From contig NC_043972.1 of NCBI RefSeq assembly GCF_902148855.1, positions 36,463,496-36,527,495 on the forward strand: a stretch of DNA of 64,000 nucleotides. The letters are read 5' to 3'. The stretch is from Sphaeramia orbicularis. Its lineage: Eukaryota > Chordata > Actinopteri > Kurtiformes > Apogonidae. This document shows positions 38,733 through 63,008 of this stretch, one piece after another. Positions within the stretch are counted from its first letter, which is position 1. Each line of letters begins with the position of its first letter. The notes below the pieces were generated by a model that worked only from the letters and a program-made list of their open reading frames with translations, did no database searches and was not told where the DNA came from. The position numbers were made by a program, and so were the translations under genes.

Positions 38733-39539
38733 CTATAAGAACTACAATAAGCAGCATTTAGTAATGTATTAAACTTTAGTACCTGCAAAACGTACTTAAA
38801 TATTACTCAATATAGCTTTATGCAATGTTACAATTAAACCTAATTCTTAAAAAATAAAGTACTTCAGACTTCCACCATTTGAGATACATTTTAGTTATAT
38901 TTTAAATGGATGGTTTTTAACTGATTCTTTACACTGTTGTTACTGTTTTGAATGTTAAGCTGCTTAATAAAATCTTAATACTCCTTCGACCACTGACAAA
39001 TGAAAAAAAGTTGCTGCATTTAGCTGGGGATCTTCTAAATCGGACTAGACTTGTTATTACATGTGCAAACAAAGTATTAGTGATGACAGCCGTTCACTTC
39101 CGCATAGGCTGCATACCACAAAACGACGTCGGCCTATAGTCTCATGCAATTTAGAAGCGGATACTGAACAAGACTTCCGCTTAAAAGTCAATTCATCGGT
39201 TAAACTAAAGGCTGGAAACCACTTTAACACCACATGTAGCACACAGAAATAATCACCTTTATCTAAATACCATGAAGAGTTACAGCATGATTACAGTTAA
39301 GTGACTGCACAAGTTCTGATTTATGAGACAAACTTAAACACTACAGTCTGCATAAACTGTCGAACAGCAGTCAGATTTATCACACTTAAAATCTGTAGGT
39401 CGATATAAACGATAAGAAAATAATAAGTGAGCTTTAACAGCTGATTATCATGACTTTATGAACCAGATTGATGTTAGCCATCACAAAATAGAGCTGGAGA
39501 GCCAGGAAACGTCCACTTCTACACAAGAAATTAACAACA

Positions 39540-39700
39540 GAGGACTCACCGTGTTAACTTTAAATTATTATGAAGACACTCCTGTGTGTGTCCCGTTGTC
39601 TAATTAAGCATAGTTACTTAGTTCGGACAATTTTTCAACTCAACTCACCGTTTTTCTTCAGACAGGTTAGGCGTTGGTTACATCCGGGTTTGAGGGTCGA
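39540..39700 (-). promoter_or_regulatory. cdc42-like 5' leader: two alternative noncoding exon donors
   Basis: Two minus-strand donors, both GTGAGT, end possible noncoding exons at 39550 and 39649, upstream of the coding acceptor at 38564. A TATC microsatellite begins about 75 bases upstream of this leader. The 2-kb stretch 38565-40594 otherwise holds intron and shared promoter sequence with mlf2 (divergent), and nothing else was recognised. Confidence 0.4.
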
Positions 39701-39775
39701 ATTACTTTAAACGCATGCGCAGAACAGACGGCTACAGTTGTCTGTAGGAACGAAATAGCGCCACCTGCTGGTCAC

Positions 39776-39852
<77 letters not shown>
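39776..39852. repeat. (TATC)n tetranucleotide microsatellite
   Basis: About 19 near-perfect TATC units in the cdc42-like/mlf2 divergent promoter region. Confidence 0.95.
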
Positions 39853-40594
39853 CACGTAGAAACGCAGAGTAACAAAGATAAAATTACACATTAGAAAAAG
39901 ACTAAAGCAAAATACATGTAGCTTATCATTTAAATTAACTAGCATGCTACCTTACACAAGAAATAACCAAGGCTGTGTATTTTTCAGTTTTTTATATTTA
40001 CGTCAAATAATGACACCTTTGCTTGTAATACTGTATTTGAATCGGACAAAAATTAGTAAAATGGTCAACTATGTATGGCTGTGGAGGCAACCTAAAAGGA
40101 AAAACATACTGAAACTCGTAAAAAATAATATAGCTAACTATAGATTTTTTTCAGCTTTGCTTAGTAAAAAAAATATCGGAGTGTAAGGGCCATGTTTATA
40201 TTTTTTCATATTTCTATATTTACATTAAATATACGTAGAGACAAAAATGCGCTTAGGAAATACTTTATTTTGAAGTATAAATATTCCGGAAGTCAGCTCT
40301 GTTAGCTCTAATGCTAACTTTTTAGCCTGTGCAGCCTCTCTTTGTCAAACCACTGACTTCCGTTTTCATGTTTTCTCCAGCTTTCTGGAATTTACTATCC
40401 TGAGAGGTGGCGAGATATTTAGCGCTTTGAAAAACAGTATTACTCATTGAGTATTCTCGTAACAGAACAAACCAAAGGTCCTACATTTTACCTTGTTCAG
40501 AGTTTGAGTCCGTTATTCTATTTCACCCTTGAAAAACACGACTGTTTACCTAGCTAGCTGGCTAACATCAGCCAGCTGAGTTAAATCACCCAAC

Positions 40595-42870
40595 ATGTTT
40601 CGGTTCCTGAATGACGTTGATGAAGACCCCTTCATGATGTAAGTAGTGACATTAATTTACTTGAGTTCAGTTGGTTGTTTCTATGTGTTTAGCAGAAGGC
40701 TTACAAACCACCGTATGGCCGGGGTGTTAATCTTTTTGAAGCAGGTACTACCTAACGTTACTGTAGCCAGCTGTGGGGGCCTACAGAGCTCCACCATGTT
40801 GGATAGACAATAACAAAAAACTGTCATATTTCAGTAACATATGTCAATCAGAATTAGCTAAAATTGTCTACTATTACTGTTTTTATTTTCCCCAATAACA
40901 TTTTAGTCTGTGTCAAGATTGTAACAGATCAGTAAAAGCTTAGCAAGACTGACTAATATGCAGTCCGTCTATTTTACATAAACTACTTGACAAGCATTGA
41001 CAAAATAGCAAATAAATGGAATCAAAATCTGCTATGCACCTTACCCTGTGCAAAATATTTTGATTAGTTTTCACAACTAAGTTAGAGAACTAAAATAAAT
41101 CTGTCAGTAGTTTAATAAGATACACTTTTGCACCAAAACTCAAAAGCTTTATAAACTGTTTTAAAACATTATAGTGCGGCCCCTGATACTAACCAAACAT
41201 GTAGATAGGCTGTTTTTGTCTGTGTTTTTGTAATTTAATTTGTCGTTTTAGATTTTGGATTTAGCTCTTTATGATGATTATCCACTCTTCACTATATGAA
41301 ATATTTATCTTGCCATTATTTTAATTTATCTTAATTTGTGAGGAAAAATCCCCAAAATCACTTTTTTTTTTTTCATTTTGTTCTAGGGATCCATTTGCAG
41401 CTCATAGGCACCAAATGAGGAGTCTGTTTGGTATGGATCCTTTTGCCCTTACTCCCCAGATGCAGCCGCACCGTGCACCACGCCAGCAGGTAAATATCAG
41501 CAAAGCTGATGGCCACTGTAATGTGCATTGTGTTCTTAATATGTTTTCATGCATTCATAATTTATTCTTTGTTTTTAAGTCTTCTTAAAGCTTACACTTT
41601 GTGTACACTTTCTTGCAGGCTGGTCCATTGACCCCCTTTGGCATGATGGGAATGGTGAGTGGTTGTTTTTGTAACTTGCTGTAACTTCATGGATACATGT
41701 CCAAAAGTGTATTTTAAGAAAACCAATGAAAATGAAATGTAAAACTACTTTTTACCTTTTTTGCAGGGTGGAGGGTTCATGGATATGTTTGGCATGATGG
41801 GAGAAATGATGGGAAACATGGTGAGACATTCATTTAACTCTTGCATACAGAAAGTGATTCTACTGGATGAAATATTTGTCTAAACATAGCCTCAAGTTCT
41901 TCGTGTTTCTTTTTTTTTTTTTTCTTTTAGGAACGGATGTCTGGTTCACCCAACTGTCAGACTTTTTCTTCTTCAACAGTGATCTCATACTCCTCCTCAG
42001 ACTCGGGAGCTCCTAAAGTATATCAGCAAACCAGTGAAACAAGAAGAGGCCCTGGAGGGGTAAGAATAAGTTGCATTGCCTGTAGTTTTGTCAATACCAG
42101 CAGCAAAGATAGGGGGTGCTTGTTGGTATAGTGCAGAAAGATTTGATTTCTTTCCTCAAACCACCACATAGGGATACTTGCCTGATTGAACACAAAGCCT
42201 TTTTGCACAGTTAAAAGACCAGCAACAACTACTGCCTTCTGGCCTCATTAACACATTACATCATGAGTAAATGTAGCGAAAATAAATACATAATTTACAG
42301 TACAAATATCGTAGTTGTCATAAAAACACCTTAGACTGAGTTCATTCAGAGTGTCCTAGTTGTTAAACAGTTGTCTGTCAATCTTCACCTCAGATTCGTG
42401 AGACACGGCAGTCGCTAAGAGATAGCGAGAGTGGTTTAGAGCGGCTTGCCATTGGACACCACATTGGAGATCGTGCTCACATAATGGAGCGTTCACGAAA
42501 TCGTCGTACGGGAGATCGTGAAGAGCGACAAGACTTCATTAATCTTGATGAAAGTAAGAAGAAGTTTTCCCCTTTTTTTTCCTTAAAAACTTTAAATTGC
42601 TCATTACGGAAGGCTGTCATGAAATGAGGAGTGTTAAAGTGTAGTGTGTTCCTGCTAGGTGAGGCTGCAGCGTTTGATGAGGAGTTTAGGAGGGAGGCAG
42701 GAAGATATGTTCCTCCAAACATGAGGGGGCTGGAATATGGCCGAGATCGACGGGCAGGAGGCCAGCAGCTGGCTCTTACTGCCCCACCCAGTGCAACATC
42801 CCCTTCAGGCCACCGGCATGAGTCTCCTAGACACCGTCAGCCTCACACTCGTCCACGTTATGACTGGTGA
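40595..42870 (+). CDS. mlf2: mlf2, myeloid leukemia factor 2 (7 coding exons, 245 aa)
   Basis: Exons: 40595-40638, 41387-41489, 41619-41654, 41767-41820, 41931-42059, 42394-42553, 42659-42870. The protein begins [14 protein letters not shown] and ends HTRPRYDW, as human MLF2 (248 aa) ends in YDW. Visible family blocks are [78 protein letters not shown], and [17 protein letters not shown] with [18 protein letters not shown] proteins are small nucleo-cytoplasmic adaptors linked to chaperones and transcription control. The biochemical role is not settled. The neighbourhood with eno2/atn1/chd4 matches human 12p13. A 3' UTR intron may start four nt after the stop (GTAAGA at 42874). Confidence 0.95.
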
Positions 42871-43402
42871 GAGGTAAGAGAAAACAACACTCTTGTGTTT
42901 TTAACAATACTGATTCTCAGGTTGAAGTTAAGCCAATTGTGGGACATTTAGCCCTCCATCAGTGAAGAGTAGAACCTGATTAAAGCATGTTTGTTTTATC
43001 TAATTTAAGCTTATCAAAGATTGTGTATAACCGTATTAGTCTATAAGCTTCCTGATCACAGTTTGATAACAGTACAGTATCTGCATGAAATCTAAATAAA
43101 CAAATTCCTGTATCTCCAAGTAGACATTGATTGATTTGACTGAGTGTACTTCACAGTAGAGAGATGAGAAATCATGTTAGTTTTGAATCCCTTATATTGT
43201 TTAACTTAATGTGAAGGCGTCTTGAATATCACTTAGATGGAAAATGTTTGCATGTTAAATGTAAGTAAGATGTTTAAGTGTAGAGTACACAGTACATTCT
43301 GTTTTAATGTGTTGTGGTGAAAATGTGATGTGATGAAATGTTTCTTCAATATAACAATAAACCCAAAGTAGAATAAAAACATGGCTCTTATTCTTGCTGC
43401 AG

Positions 43403-43633
43403 GTGTAAGACTTCACAATGTGAGCAGATGGAAGGAGTGAAGAGAGGTTTTCCCTGATGCTGTGAACAACGCTGAAGACGGAGGTTGATGATCATCACAA
43501 CTGCCCGTCATTAATGTTTGATATGACTGGACTGTCTATACATTAACAGTATATTACACACACAACCAAACCCTACACATATGATTGTTACATTTATAGT
43601 TGTACAACTCTGATGTTACTCTTGAAACATAAA

Positions 43634-43665
<32 letters not shown>

Positions 43666-43881
43666 GCATTCACAGGTACCTTTGTGCAAACATGGGTTTA
43701 ACTACACACACTTTATATATAAATACTCATTCTCAAAACTTGACATGTGTTTTTGCCCACTGCACTTGAGTGCTTAAGTATACAGTACGACTGCTGTACA
43801 GTCCATTTTATGTTTGTGAAGACACTAGTGTGTCTGTGAATTGAATTGTATACTGGTAACTAATTAAACTAACGAAATAAA
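43403..43881 (+). other. mlf2: mlf2 probable 3' UTR exon with polyadenylation signal
   Basis: A donor GTAAGA at 42874, just after the stop, and an acceptor (TTCTTGCTGCAG) before 43403 bracket a possible 3' UTR intron of about 530 bases. AATAAA at 43876-43881 is the likely polyadenylation signal. A CA microsatellite at about 43637-43665 lies inside. Confidence 0.5.
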
Positions 43882-45526
43882 AGTTCATTAAACATTGTTA
43901 GATAATTGCAGAATGTGTCATGATGTTTGGGATTGAACTTTTTGCCTTGACAGTGCAAGCTTAAAAGCAGTAAATATGCTGAATATGAAAATGTTAAATC
44001 CTGATTTTCATTATTTTAAAGAGCAGGTGTATGATAATGGGAAACATATCTGCCATCTAATGATGTCTGATAGAACACTTCAAGGCATTTGCAGCAGACA
44101 TGGTGCTCCATGTCTGCTGGTCATATGACTTCCAGATGGATCACACTAGAGGAGCAGCCAATGAAAGCCTTTCTCCTATGACAAACCAGTCCCATAGCAG
44201 ACTCCCTGCCTGTTTCCTTCTGTGCTTTCTGTATCTTTAATTACATCCATGACTATTTTTAAATGCACATCCTCCCTGCAGGATGCACTGCTCTCGTCAC
44301 CTGTCTACCTGTCTTCTTGTCTCCTTTAATCCCCATCATTTGATCCCAGTCGACTAAAGCGCTCCGACAACAGAGCTTGTTCTTCTTTGCTGAGATGTAT
44401 CCTCCTCAGCGTTTCTTTGTTTTGATATACTGCCTGTCATCCACATCTAAAGGATACAGATGTTTGTTTCCATGTTCTGAAAATCTCATACTTTTCAGCT
44501 GGTTGTGCTGCCATCTTTTACAGGATAACAGCTCTACCGGGATGCGACAGAAGCCACAAATTACCTTTTTATGTCAGCTGGGGAAATATTTGTACACATG
44601 TCAAGAGTGCCAGTGTAATTAACAGTCATGTGAATGTGTATGAGCATTTGTAAATACAGTCAGCAGAGCTACACTAATGTCAATTTTTGGCAGGAAGTAT
44701 GGAACTGTGAGATGTGTGGAAATAAAGGAACCAGGACACTGGAGGGATCAGGACGCAGCTTGTACACCCTTTTGCACACGTTTTTTTTTTTTTTTTTTTT
44801 TTTTTTTGTTTACAGCATTTTAACTGAATCAGAAACAATGCATATAACCTCTGCTATTTTACCGTTTCCCTCTTTCCACCCTCTGTCTCTCCTACCCTGG
44901 ATCTCGCACCCTCCCCTCCCTTCCCTCCTCTTTGCATCTTCCAATGACTCACACGTTCCCCCTCCCCCCTGGTGTCATACGTTTTCACCCCCACCCCTTC
45001 TGCCTGCTCTCCGTCTCTCATTCGCCCACATTCGCTCACTTTCTCCACCAGGCTTCAAACTCGCTGCAGGTAATGTTTAAAAAGATTGATTTATTTCTTC
45101 ATCCTCTCCATCCTTCTAAGCCTCCTCCCTCTTCTTCTTCTTCTTCTTCCTCCTCCTCCTCCTCCTGCTCTGTGTTTTCTCACCATCTCATCTCTCCACT
45201 GGTCCGTAGTCTCTGTCACTGACTGGAACAGCACAGAAATTGCACTGTCTTCTGGTCTGGAACAGGTTGACAGTAGAATCATACATAGGTATGCATTATT
45301 AGCTTTTGATTTATGTTTGTAGATTTATCCTTGTATCTTTGTATATATGTTTGTGTGTGTGTATGTGTGTCAGCCTGTTCCTAGGAGGCATCATTGGCAC
45401 AGCTTTCCATCTCAAGGCTGCGTCACTAACATCACTGTTTGTGCGTGTGAGGAAGAGAGTGTGAAGTCGAATTTCTTGCAACCTAACATGACTGTTCTCT
45501 TTAAAAAAAAAAAACAAAAAACCAAC

Positions 45527-45610
<84 letters not shown>

Positions 45611-45755
45611 ATTTTAAGGCTAATTTTCACACATTTATACAGCTGTTTTAGCGCATGCTCAGTGTTTAATACTACAAAAAGTAAAATGGCTACTATTTGA
45701 CATGTTTATAGTTGAACACTTGAGTAACCTGATTAAATAAATGCTTTTTTACAGG
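43882..45755. other. mlf2-eno2 spacer
   Basis: No coding sequence recognised. It holds a 27-base T run (44781-44807), a CT-rich patch with CTT/CCT triplets at about 45115-45170, and a long AT repeat (45527-45606). A noncoding eno2 first exon is expected by analogy with other enolases. A possible donor, CTGCAG then GTAATG, occurs at about 45069, but this is weak. Confidence 0.4.
45527..45606. repeat. (AT)n microsatellite upstream of eno2 coding exon 1
   Basis: Nearly pure AT dinucleotide run of about 75-80 bases, ending 150 bases before the eno2 ATG. The Tyr-Ile open frames across it are artefacts. Confidence 0.95.
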
Positions 45756-49257
<3,502 letters not shown>

Positions 49258-51510
49258 GTGTTAATGCAGATAGCAGAGGTATCAAGAAAACGTATATAGT
49301 CAAACCTTATTCTCATTCCCTCACTGATACTCACCTTTTTGTGTAAAGCTCTAAACAAACAAATACATTAAGACTAACAAGTTTTCAAGCAGCCTAAATG
49401 CGCAGATAATGCACTGCAGTTACAGTCTGTTGACTTCAAGCTTCAGCAGGTGATTGATTTAACTGACTACAGCTAATCACAGTAAAGCCTGGTGGAAAAT
49501 ATCAGTGTTTCACTTCTCAGCACAGACAAGCACTTCACCTGATGCTCTTGTTGGTTTCCCACACTTTCATTTCCTGACTTGTCTCCTTTTGACCTACTGC
49601 GAAGTGTTTTGATCTTCTGTGTCCTGTTGTTTCCTCTGCCTCCTGTGTTTCTCTGGTCCTTACTGATGTAAACTCACAGTGTGATACAACGTTGTGTCTG
49701 GTATTTTGTCAGTCTGAAGTTGAGCTCAATAAAAAAGATGGATATATGTGAACTCTAACTGCAGCTTCTTGTGTATTTGTTCAAAGGCGAGGCCTCAGCT
49801 AGTAATGCTTACAGTAGGCATTCATATCTTTTTTTCTCCATATTTTTTTGTCATATTTAAAGAATATAAAGAAACCTACAGTGAAACACAGCACCAAACA
49901 GATCAAGTCTGGGCTAATGTGTATATCTGAGAAGTCTTAGCTAGGCTACACAAAAAACTGGGATTATGTCCGAATTTATTGTTTAAGAGAAATTAGTCAA
50001 CGCGTTATGGGATTACCTCGACAATTATGACAGAAATGTCAAAGAAAAAGCATCTGTATATAATTCGTTCAAAGCATTCAAACACTCATACATTTTTTTC
50101 AGTATGTGAATGTATTCGTGAAGCACCAGTAAAGTCTGACATTGCGATATGTCTCTTATTAAACACATCTGATGAGATTCTGAAAACTCTTATTTAACTA
50201 TTTTCTTACATATCAGATTATAATTATGAAAAGGAGAAATGAAAAAAGGCAATACTCATAATTATTTAAGAGTAATTCCTTATGTGAGTCTATTAAATTC
50301 ACTCAATGGCAGGCAGGGAAGGCAAAGAAGTACTCTACCATATATAAAAATACAGTTAAAGTAAATTATGCGGTTGTGTTGCCTCAATTTATAGTTGGCA
50401 TATTGTTGGCATATGAGCATAAACTAGCGTAAATCCCTGCATGAATGAAGCTGTTGTTGCAGTAGCAGTAGTGGATTTTCTTATGTAATACATATGCTAA
50501 TCGACAGTAATTGTAAACATTGTTTTGCACTGTTTTCTCCACACACAGAAGCGCACGCACCTGTCCCTGATTAAAACACGCCTGTTAATTATCCTCCGCA
50601 CGCGCTGCCGTTATACGCACTGAGCAGCAGAGGGGGCGCGAGCGCGGCGAGGCCTCCCGCTCTGTCACGGCTCGTGCCGGGCTGCTGGTGATGATGAAGG
50701 AAGGTTTGGAGCCGCGCAGGCGCACCGGGCACAGTCTCCGGCCGGGTCGCCATGGTTACCACACAATAGGAGACGGGACAGGGGGCTGCGTGAGGGGAGA
50801 GACGGCGAGAACGACAGGAGCGGAGCGGAGGGAGGAGGAGGAGGAGAAGGAGAGGGAGAAGGAGGAGGAGGTCTGCAGAGCCGCTTGACTGGACACACCG
50901 CTGCAAGCTTTTCCCAGACAGACAGACAGACAGGGAGCTGCTGGACAGACACATAACACAACACAGGCCACGGCTTAAGCGCTCGTTTGTTAATTGTTTA
51001 ATTATCCCCCTCCAAACGAGTTGGGCTTCTTTGTTAAGTATTCACATTGTTGCTAAAAGACCCATAAAGCTTTGTGTGTTTGTGTTCACCTATGCGTGCT
51101 ACCTTTCACCGTGAAGTAGGCTACACCTAAGAACAAAGACCTACTGGACATTTCTCGTTTGGGGTTCATCGCGAGATAATGGCACATGGACAGAGATTCA
51201 GTCTGAAGCACAGCCTCTCCATACAGTAAAGGTGACTCTGGAGGGACTAGGCAACAGAGAGAGACCCTCCCTCTTGATCCCCTCCCTCTTCAGAGTTTTG
51301 GCCCTCTCTCTGCGCCTCTCTTCCTCCTTCTCCTTCCTTCTCCCCTTCTCCTTCTCCTCCTCCAGCCCCCCCCCCCCCCCCCCCCCCTCTCTCTCTCTCT
51401 CCTTATGCAAATCACGCCCTCTCCTCTCTCCCTTTCTCTCACCCGACGTGCATCCCTCTCTCTGGCTCACCCCTCCGCTGAAAAATTGTGACTGTAAGAC
51501 CGAGGAGGGG
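49258..51510. other. eno2 3' UTR and eno2-atn1 spacer
   Basis: The left part is the eno2 3' UTR up to about 49750. The rest shows no coding sequence. A GC/CpG-rich block with AGGAGGAGGAG purine tracts lies at about 50570-50960 and could be an alternative atn1 first exon or promoter. CT-rich sequence follows at 51230-51420. Confidence 0.4.
51366..51387 (+). repeat. 22-base C homopolymer followed by (CT)n
   Basis: C22 running into about eight CT units, within a roughly 180-base pyrimidine-rich tract upstream of the atn1 TATA box. Confidence 0.93.
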
Positions 51511-51518
51511 TATAAAAA
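51511..51518 (+). promoter_or_regulatory. atn1: candidate TATA box of atn1
   Basis: TATAAAAA in a GGAGGGG context lies between a pyrimidine-rich tract upstream and a purine-rich tract downstream. It is about 350 bases before a strong donor (GTTATAG then GTAAGG at 51860/51861), so transcription would start near 51540. This would give a noncoding first exon of about 51540-51860. Confidence 0.5.
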
Positions 51519-53745
51519 AGTGCAAGTCGTCTTAGAGGAAGAGGGGGAGTAGGTAGGGTGGGAGAGGGGGGGCAAAAAAGAAAAAGGGGCGAAAGGGGGT
51601 GGGGAAGAGGCGAGGGTACGCATCAATTTGTACAGTCTTCAGTTGGCACCCCTGGTTTTTCCTGCAACGAATAGAAAGGGATTTCTTCTGCATTATTATT
51701 ATTGTCGGAGCCCGATGCAATATGAGCCAGCACAAGCCTCTGTTGACAGACGCCTGGGCTCTGAGGTGTGCGTGTCAGCGTGCAACATAAAACGACAAAA
51801 CAGAGGGAGAGAAAGGAAAGGGAGAGTGAGAGTGGGAGCACGCATCGCTGGATGTTATAGGTAAGGAGAAGGAAAAATGGATGCTTATACTCTGTATTTG
51901 GAGCTATTCCTGCTGGCCAGTTTCGTGCACTCCCTCCCATTTTTTTCCTTTGTGCGTTAATTATCATCATACTCCTGCGTTACGGCTAAATTATGTCCCG
52001 GTGAATTCATCTTAACATAGTGCACGTAGAGCAGACATTCCAGCGAGAAAAGGGAAGGGAGAGCCGGTGCGAAATGCCATGATTCGCCATTCCATATCAT
52101 CTTTCTATTAAGATGTGCAGCGTCTAGGAAAAAAACACTGCACAGGCATCCATTCTGTTTGTGAACGTGTATGCGCTGTTGAACACGACTCTACCCGCCG
52201 TAGGTGGACTGTATTCCGCCGTGGCAGTCTGTAGAGTAGAGCGGCTTTGGCCGGTCCCCTCTGCATGTGTATCAATAACATTCGCAGGAAGAAAGAAGAA
52301 AGAGTCGTTGCAGTGCTCGCTTGCTGGTGATGTAAGCAGAGCGACTGCATGCTGCTTTGCATCACATGCAGTGCTCGATTTGTTGATAATGCATGTGCTG
52401 TATGCGTCTGTCGTTGTGTGTTTGTGTATAGGCTTGCAGAGGGATCAGTAATGGTAATGTTGGGGTATGATAGTGTTGTGTTTGCGTCCTGGTTGTGCAC
52501 TGACCATGGCCAAGGACCTGCCAGAGGACCGACAGGCCGGTGATGCCACCTGTAACTGAGATGCATATGTACACAGGTACCCACAGAATACTAGGTGTTT
52601 ATATATAAATAGAAATAAACGTAATCATGTTTTTGCCAAGTTTTCTGTAAAAAATATATACAGCATTTCCTCCATTATACACAGGATGTGTGCAAATACA
52701 GTCATTGTGGCACTTGAGCTTTAAACTCTTAAGACTGAGTGAATCAGTCACTGCAGCATGTACTAATAATTAATGCACAGCCATGTGTAGAAGAGCTGCT
52801 ACAGGATCCACAGGAGCTTGCCTGCTAGGAGTCAAACACAAAAAAATCAGTGTGTTGCTGCTGTATTTATTGGCTGCATAGCAGAGTGTGCAAGCACACA
52901 AGCTCTGTTAACTGTTCGGCCAAATATATCTTTTTTCATCCAGTGGCGTGCTCTATTTATATCCTCATTTAATATACATGAGACATTTTTTCATCATAGT
53001 GGTACATGAATGAATGGATTAGACGGGCCCTTGCGAAGTAATCCACCTATGTTGTCAGGCACACCCATGTGGATAAAGGATCTTGACATTGTACATTTCC
53101 CTAATGGATAGCTGGCAGGATAAATGAGCATGTGATTCTGTTGGCCATAACCAGGTCATGTGGGTTAACCACAAGTGGCTGTGGGTTTGGGATGTTGTGG
53201 TGAAGGTGGAGAAGGGGGGGTGTGGCCCCATATCCACACAGATGTCTGCTAGCCCTCTGTCTTCCTCAGACTGCCACCCAAAATGCATTCTACCTATCAG
53301 CACCTTTTCTGCTCTGCACTATTTCCTTTATCTGTATTTCAGTCTTACAGCACCCAATTATACAGCACCTAAACTAGTGCCTTGTGTTAGTATGGGTGGG
53401 TTAACCTTTTGTGCCTGTGTGTTTTGGCTGTTGTGGTTAAGACAGAGTGCTGAGTGGAGACTGTTTTGGGAGCAGTGAAAAGCAATTGTGTCCATACAGT
53501 GTGAAGCATGCTGGGAATTTAAATGTTGTAACAGTGCTTTTGCAGTTGTAAACGCATATGGCCATAATGTTACAAAAGTCCACACGCTTGGTGCAGATGA
53601 GCCTGTTTTACAGATAATGAATGGTTATGTTTATTCCCACATCCTTACGTGAACCAATGTTCATTTGCAAAACATTGAATTCTCTGTCAGGGTTCCATGC
53701 AGATTAAGACTGAATAATGCTCTTTTTGTTTGTGCTTCTTTACAG

Positions 53746-53855
53746 GTTTGGTAGCTCTCATGGTGTAGTACGCAGCCCAGTCAGTAAGCAACAGGAACCA
53801 GTTCAGCCCCTCACAATGGCTTGTGTTGTAAAATGGACGATATAAAGAAGAAATA
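53746..53855 (+). promoter_or_regulatory. atn1: atn1 5' leader with three upstream ORFs
   Basis: The start-codon exon begins at 53746, after CTTTACAG. Upstream ATGs open a 2-codon ORF (53760-53768), a 9-codon ORF (53816-53845, MACVVKWTI) and a 7-codon ORF (53833-53856, MDDIKKK). The stop of the last one overlaps the main start as TAATG. Such an arrangement can restrain or re-initiate translation. The effect here is inferred. Confidence 0.6.
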
Positions 53856-62280
<8,425 letters not shown>

Positions 62281-63008
62281 GGGAGGGGTTACGACAAAGA
62301 GCAGCATGGAGAATGTGTGCAAAACTGAAACAAATGAAACAAAATTAAAAAGCACTGAAAAAAAAACCCAACAATGAAAGGACAATGACTGAAAACAAAA
62401 AGCTGGACTAATGGACAGGGGGGGAAATCCACTGAGAGAAGCGAGAAGATTTCAAGGGATTAACAAAAGAGGGAGGAGGGCGTGAAAATGTTGCACACAG
62501 TCCCTCTTAACTGCACCATGTTGACGATCCAGACTCCAGCGCTTCCCTGCATATGTTCTTGAACTCCAGTCCTGTTTTGTATTGTGCTCTGTACAGTATA
62601 TTAGATGGGGGGAGGCAATAGTGAAGTACAGTATGTGTAAAATACTTGATGCCAGAAGGAATGTGTACATGAGTCTCTTTTATGTCTTTGCATGTAGCTA
62701 GGCGCTTATTCTGAACTGGTGGAACTTTTGGTTCACTTTTTAGTAATTTACCTCCTCTTTTGTATATGAGGGGTGTTCTATATGCATGAGACCAGCAATT
62801 TAGTGTTATGTTTATGATCAATAGTATTGTTATTATGATTAATGTTGTCTGTTTGTTGATAATGATATAATTATATATACAGTACATATTATTTGTATTA
62901 TTTTTTTACATTTTCATGGTATGGCGGTCAGTTTTTATTTTTATTTTTTATTTTCGATTTTCCTTGTGAAACAAGATGCAAATGAAGGCAAAAAAATCTG
63001 GAAATAAA
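62281..63008 (+). other. atn1: atn1 3' UTR with polyadenylation signal
   Basis: A-rich then AT-rich sequence follows the stop. AATAAA at 63003-63008 is the best plus-strand polyadenylation signal. No coding sequence. Confidence 0.6.

Noticed and set aside
39776-39852. CRISPR-like direct repeat array
   Set aside because: A pure tetranucleotide microsatellite without spacers, in a vertebrate genome.
52108-52584. 158-codon minus-strand frame in atn1 intron 1
   Set aside because: No domain recognised, antisense to an intron, and His/Thr-rich from CA/TG sequence. Chance frame.
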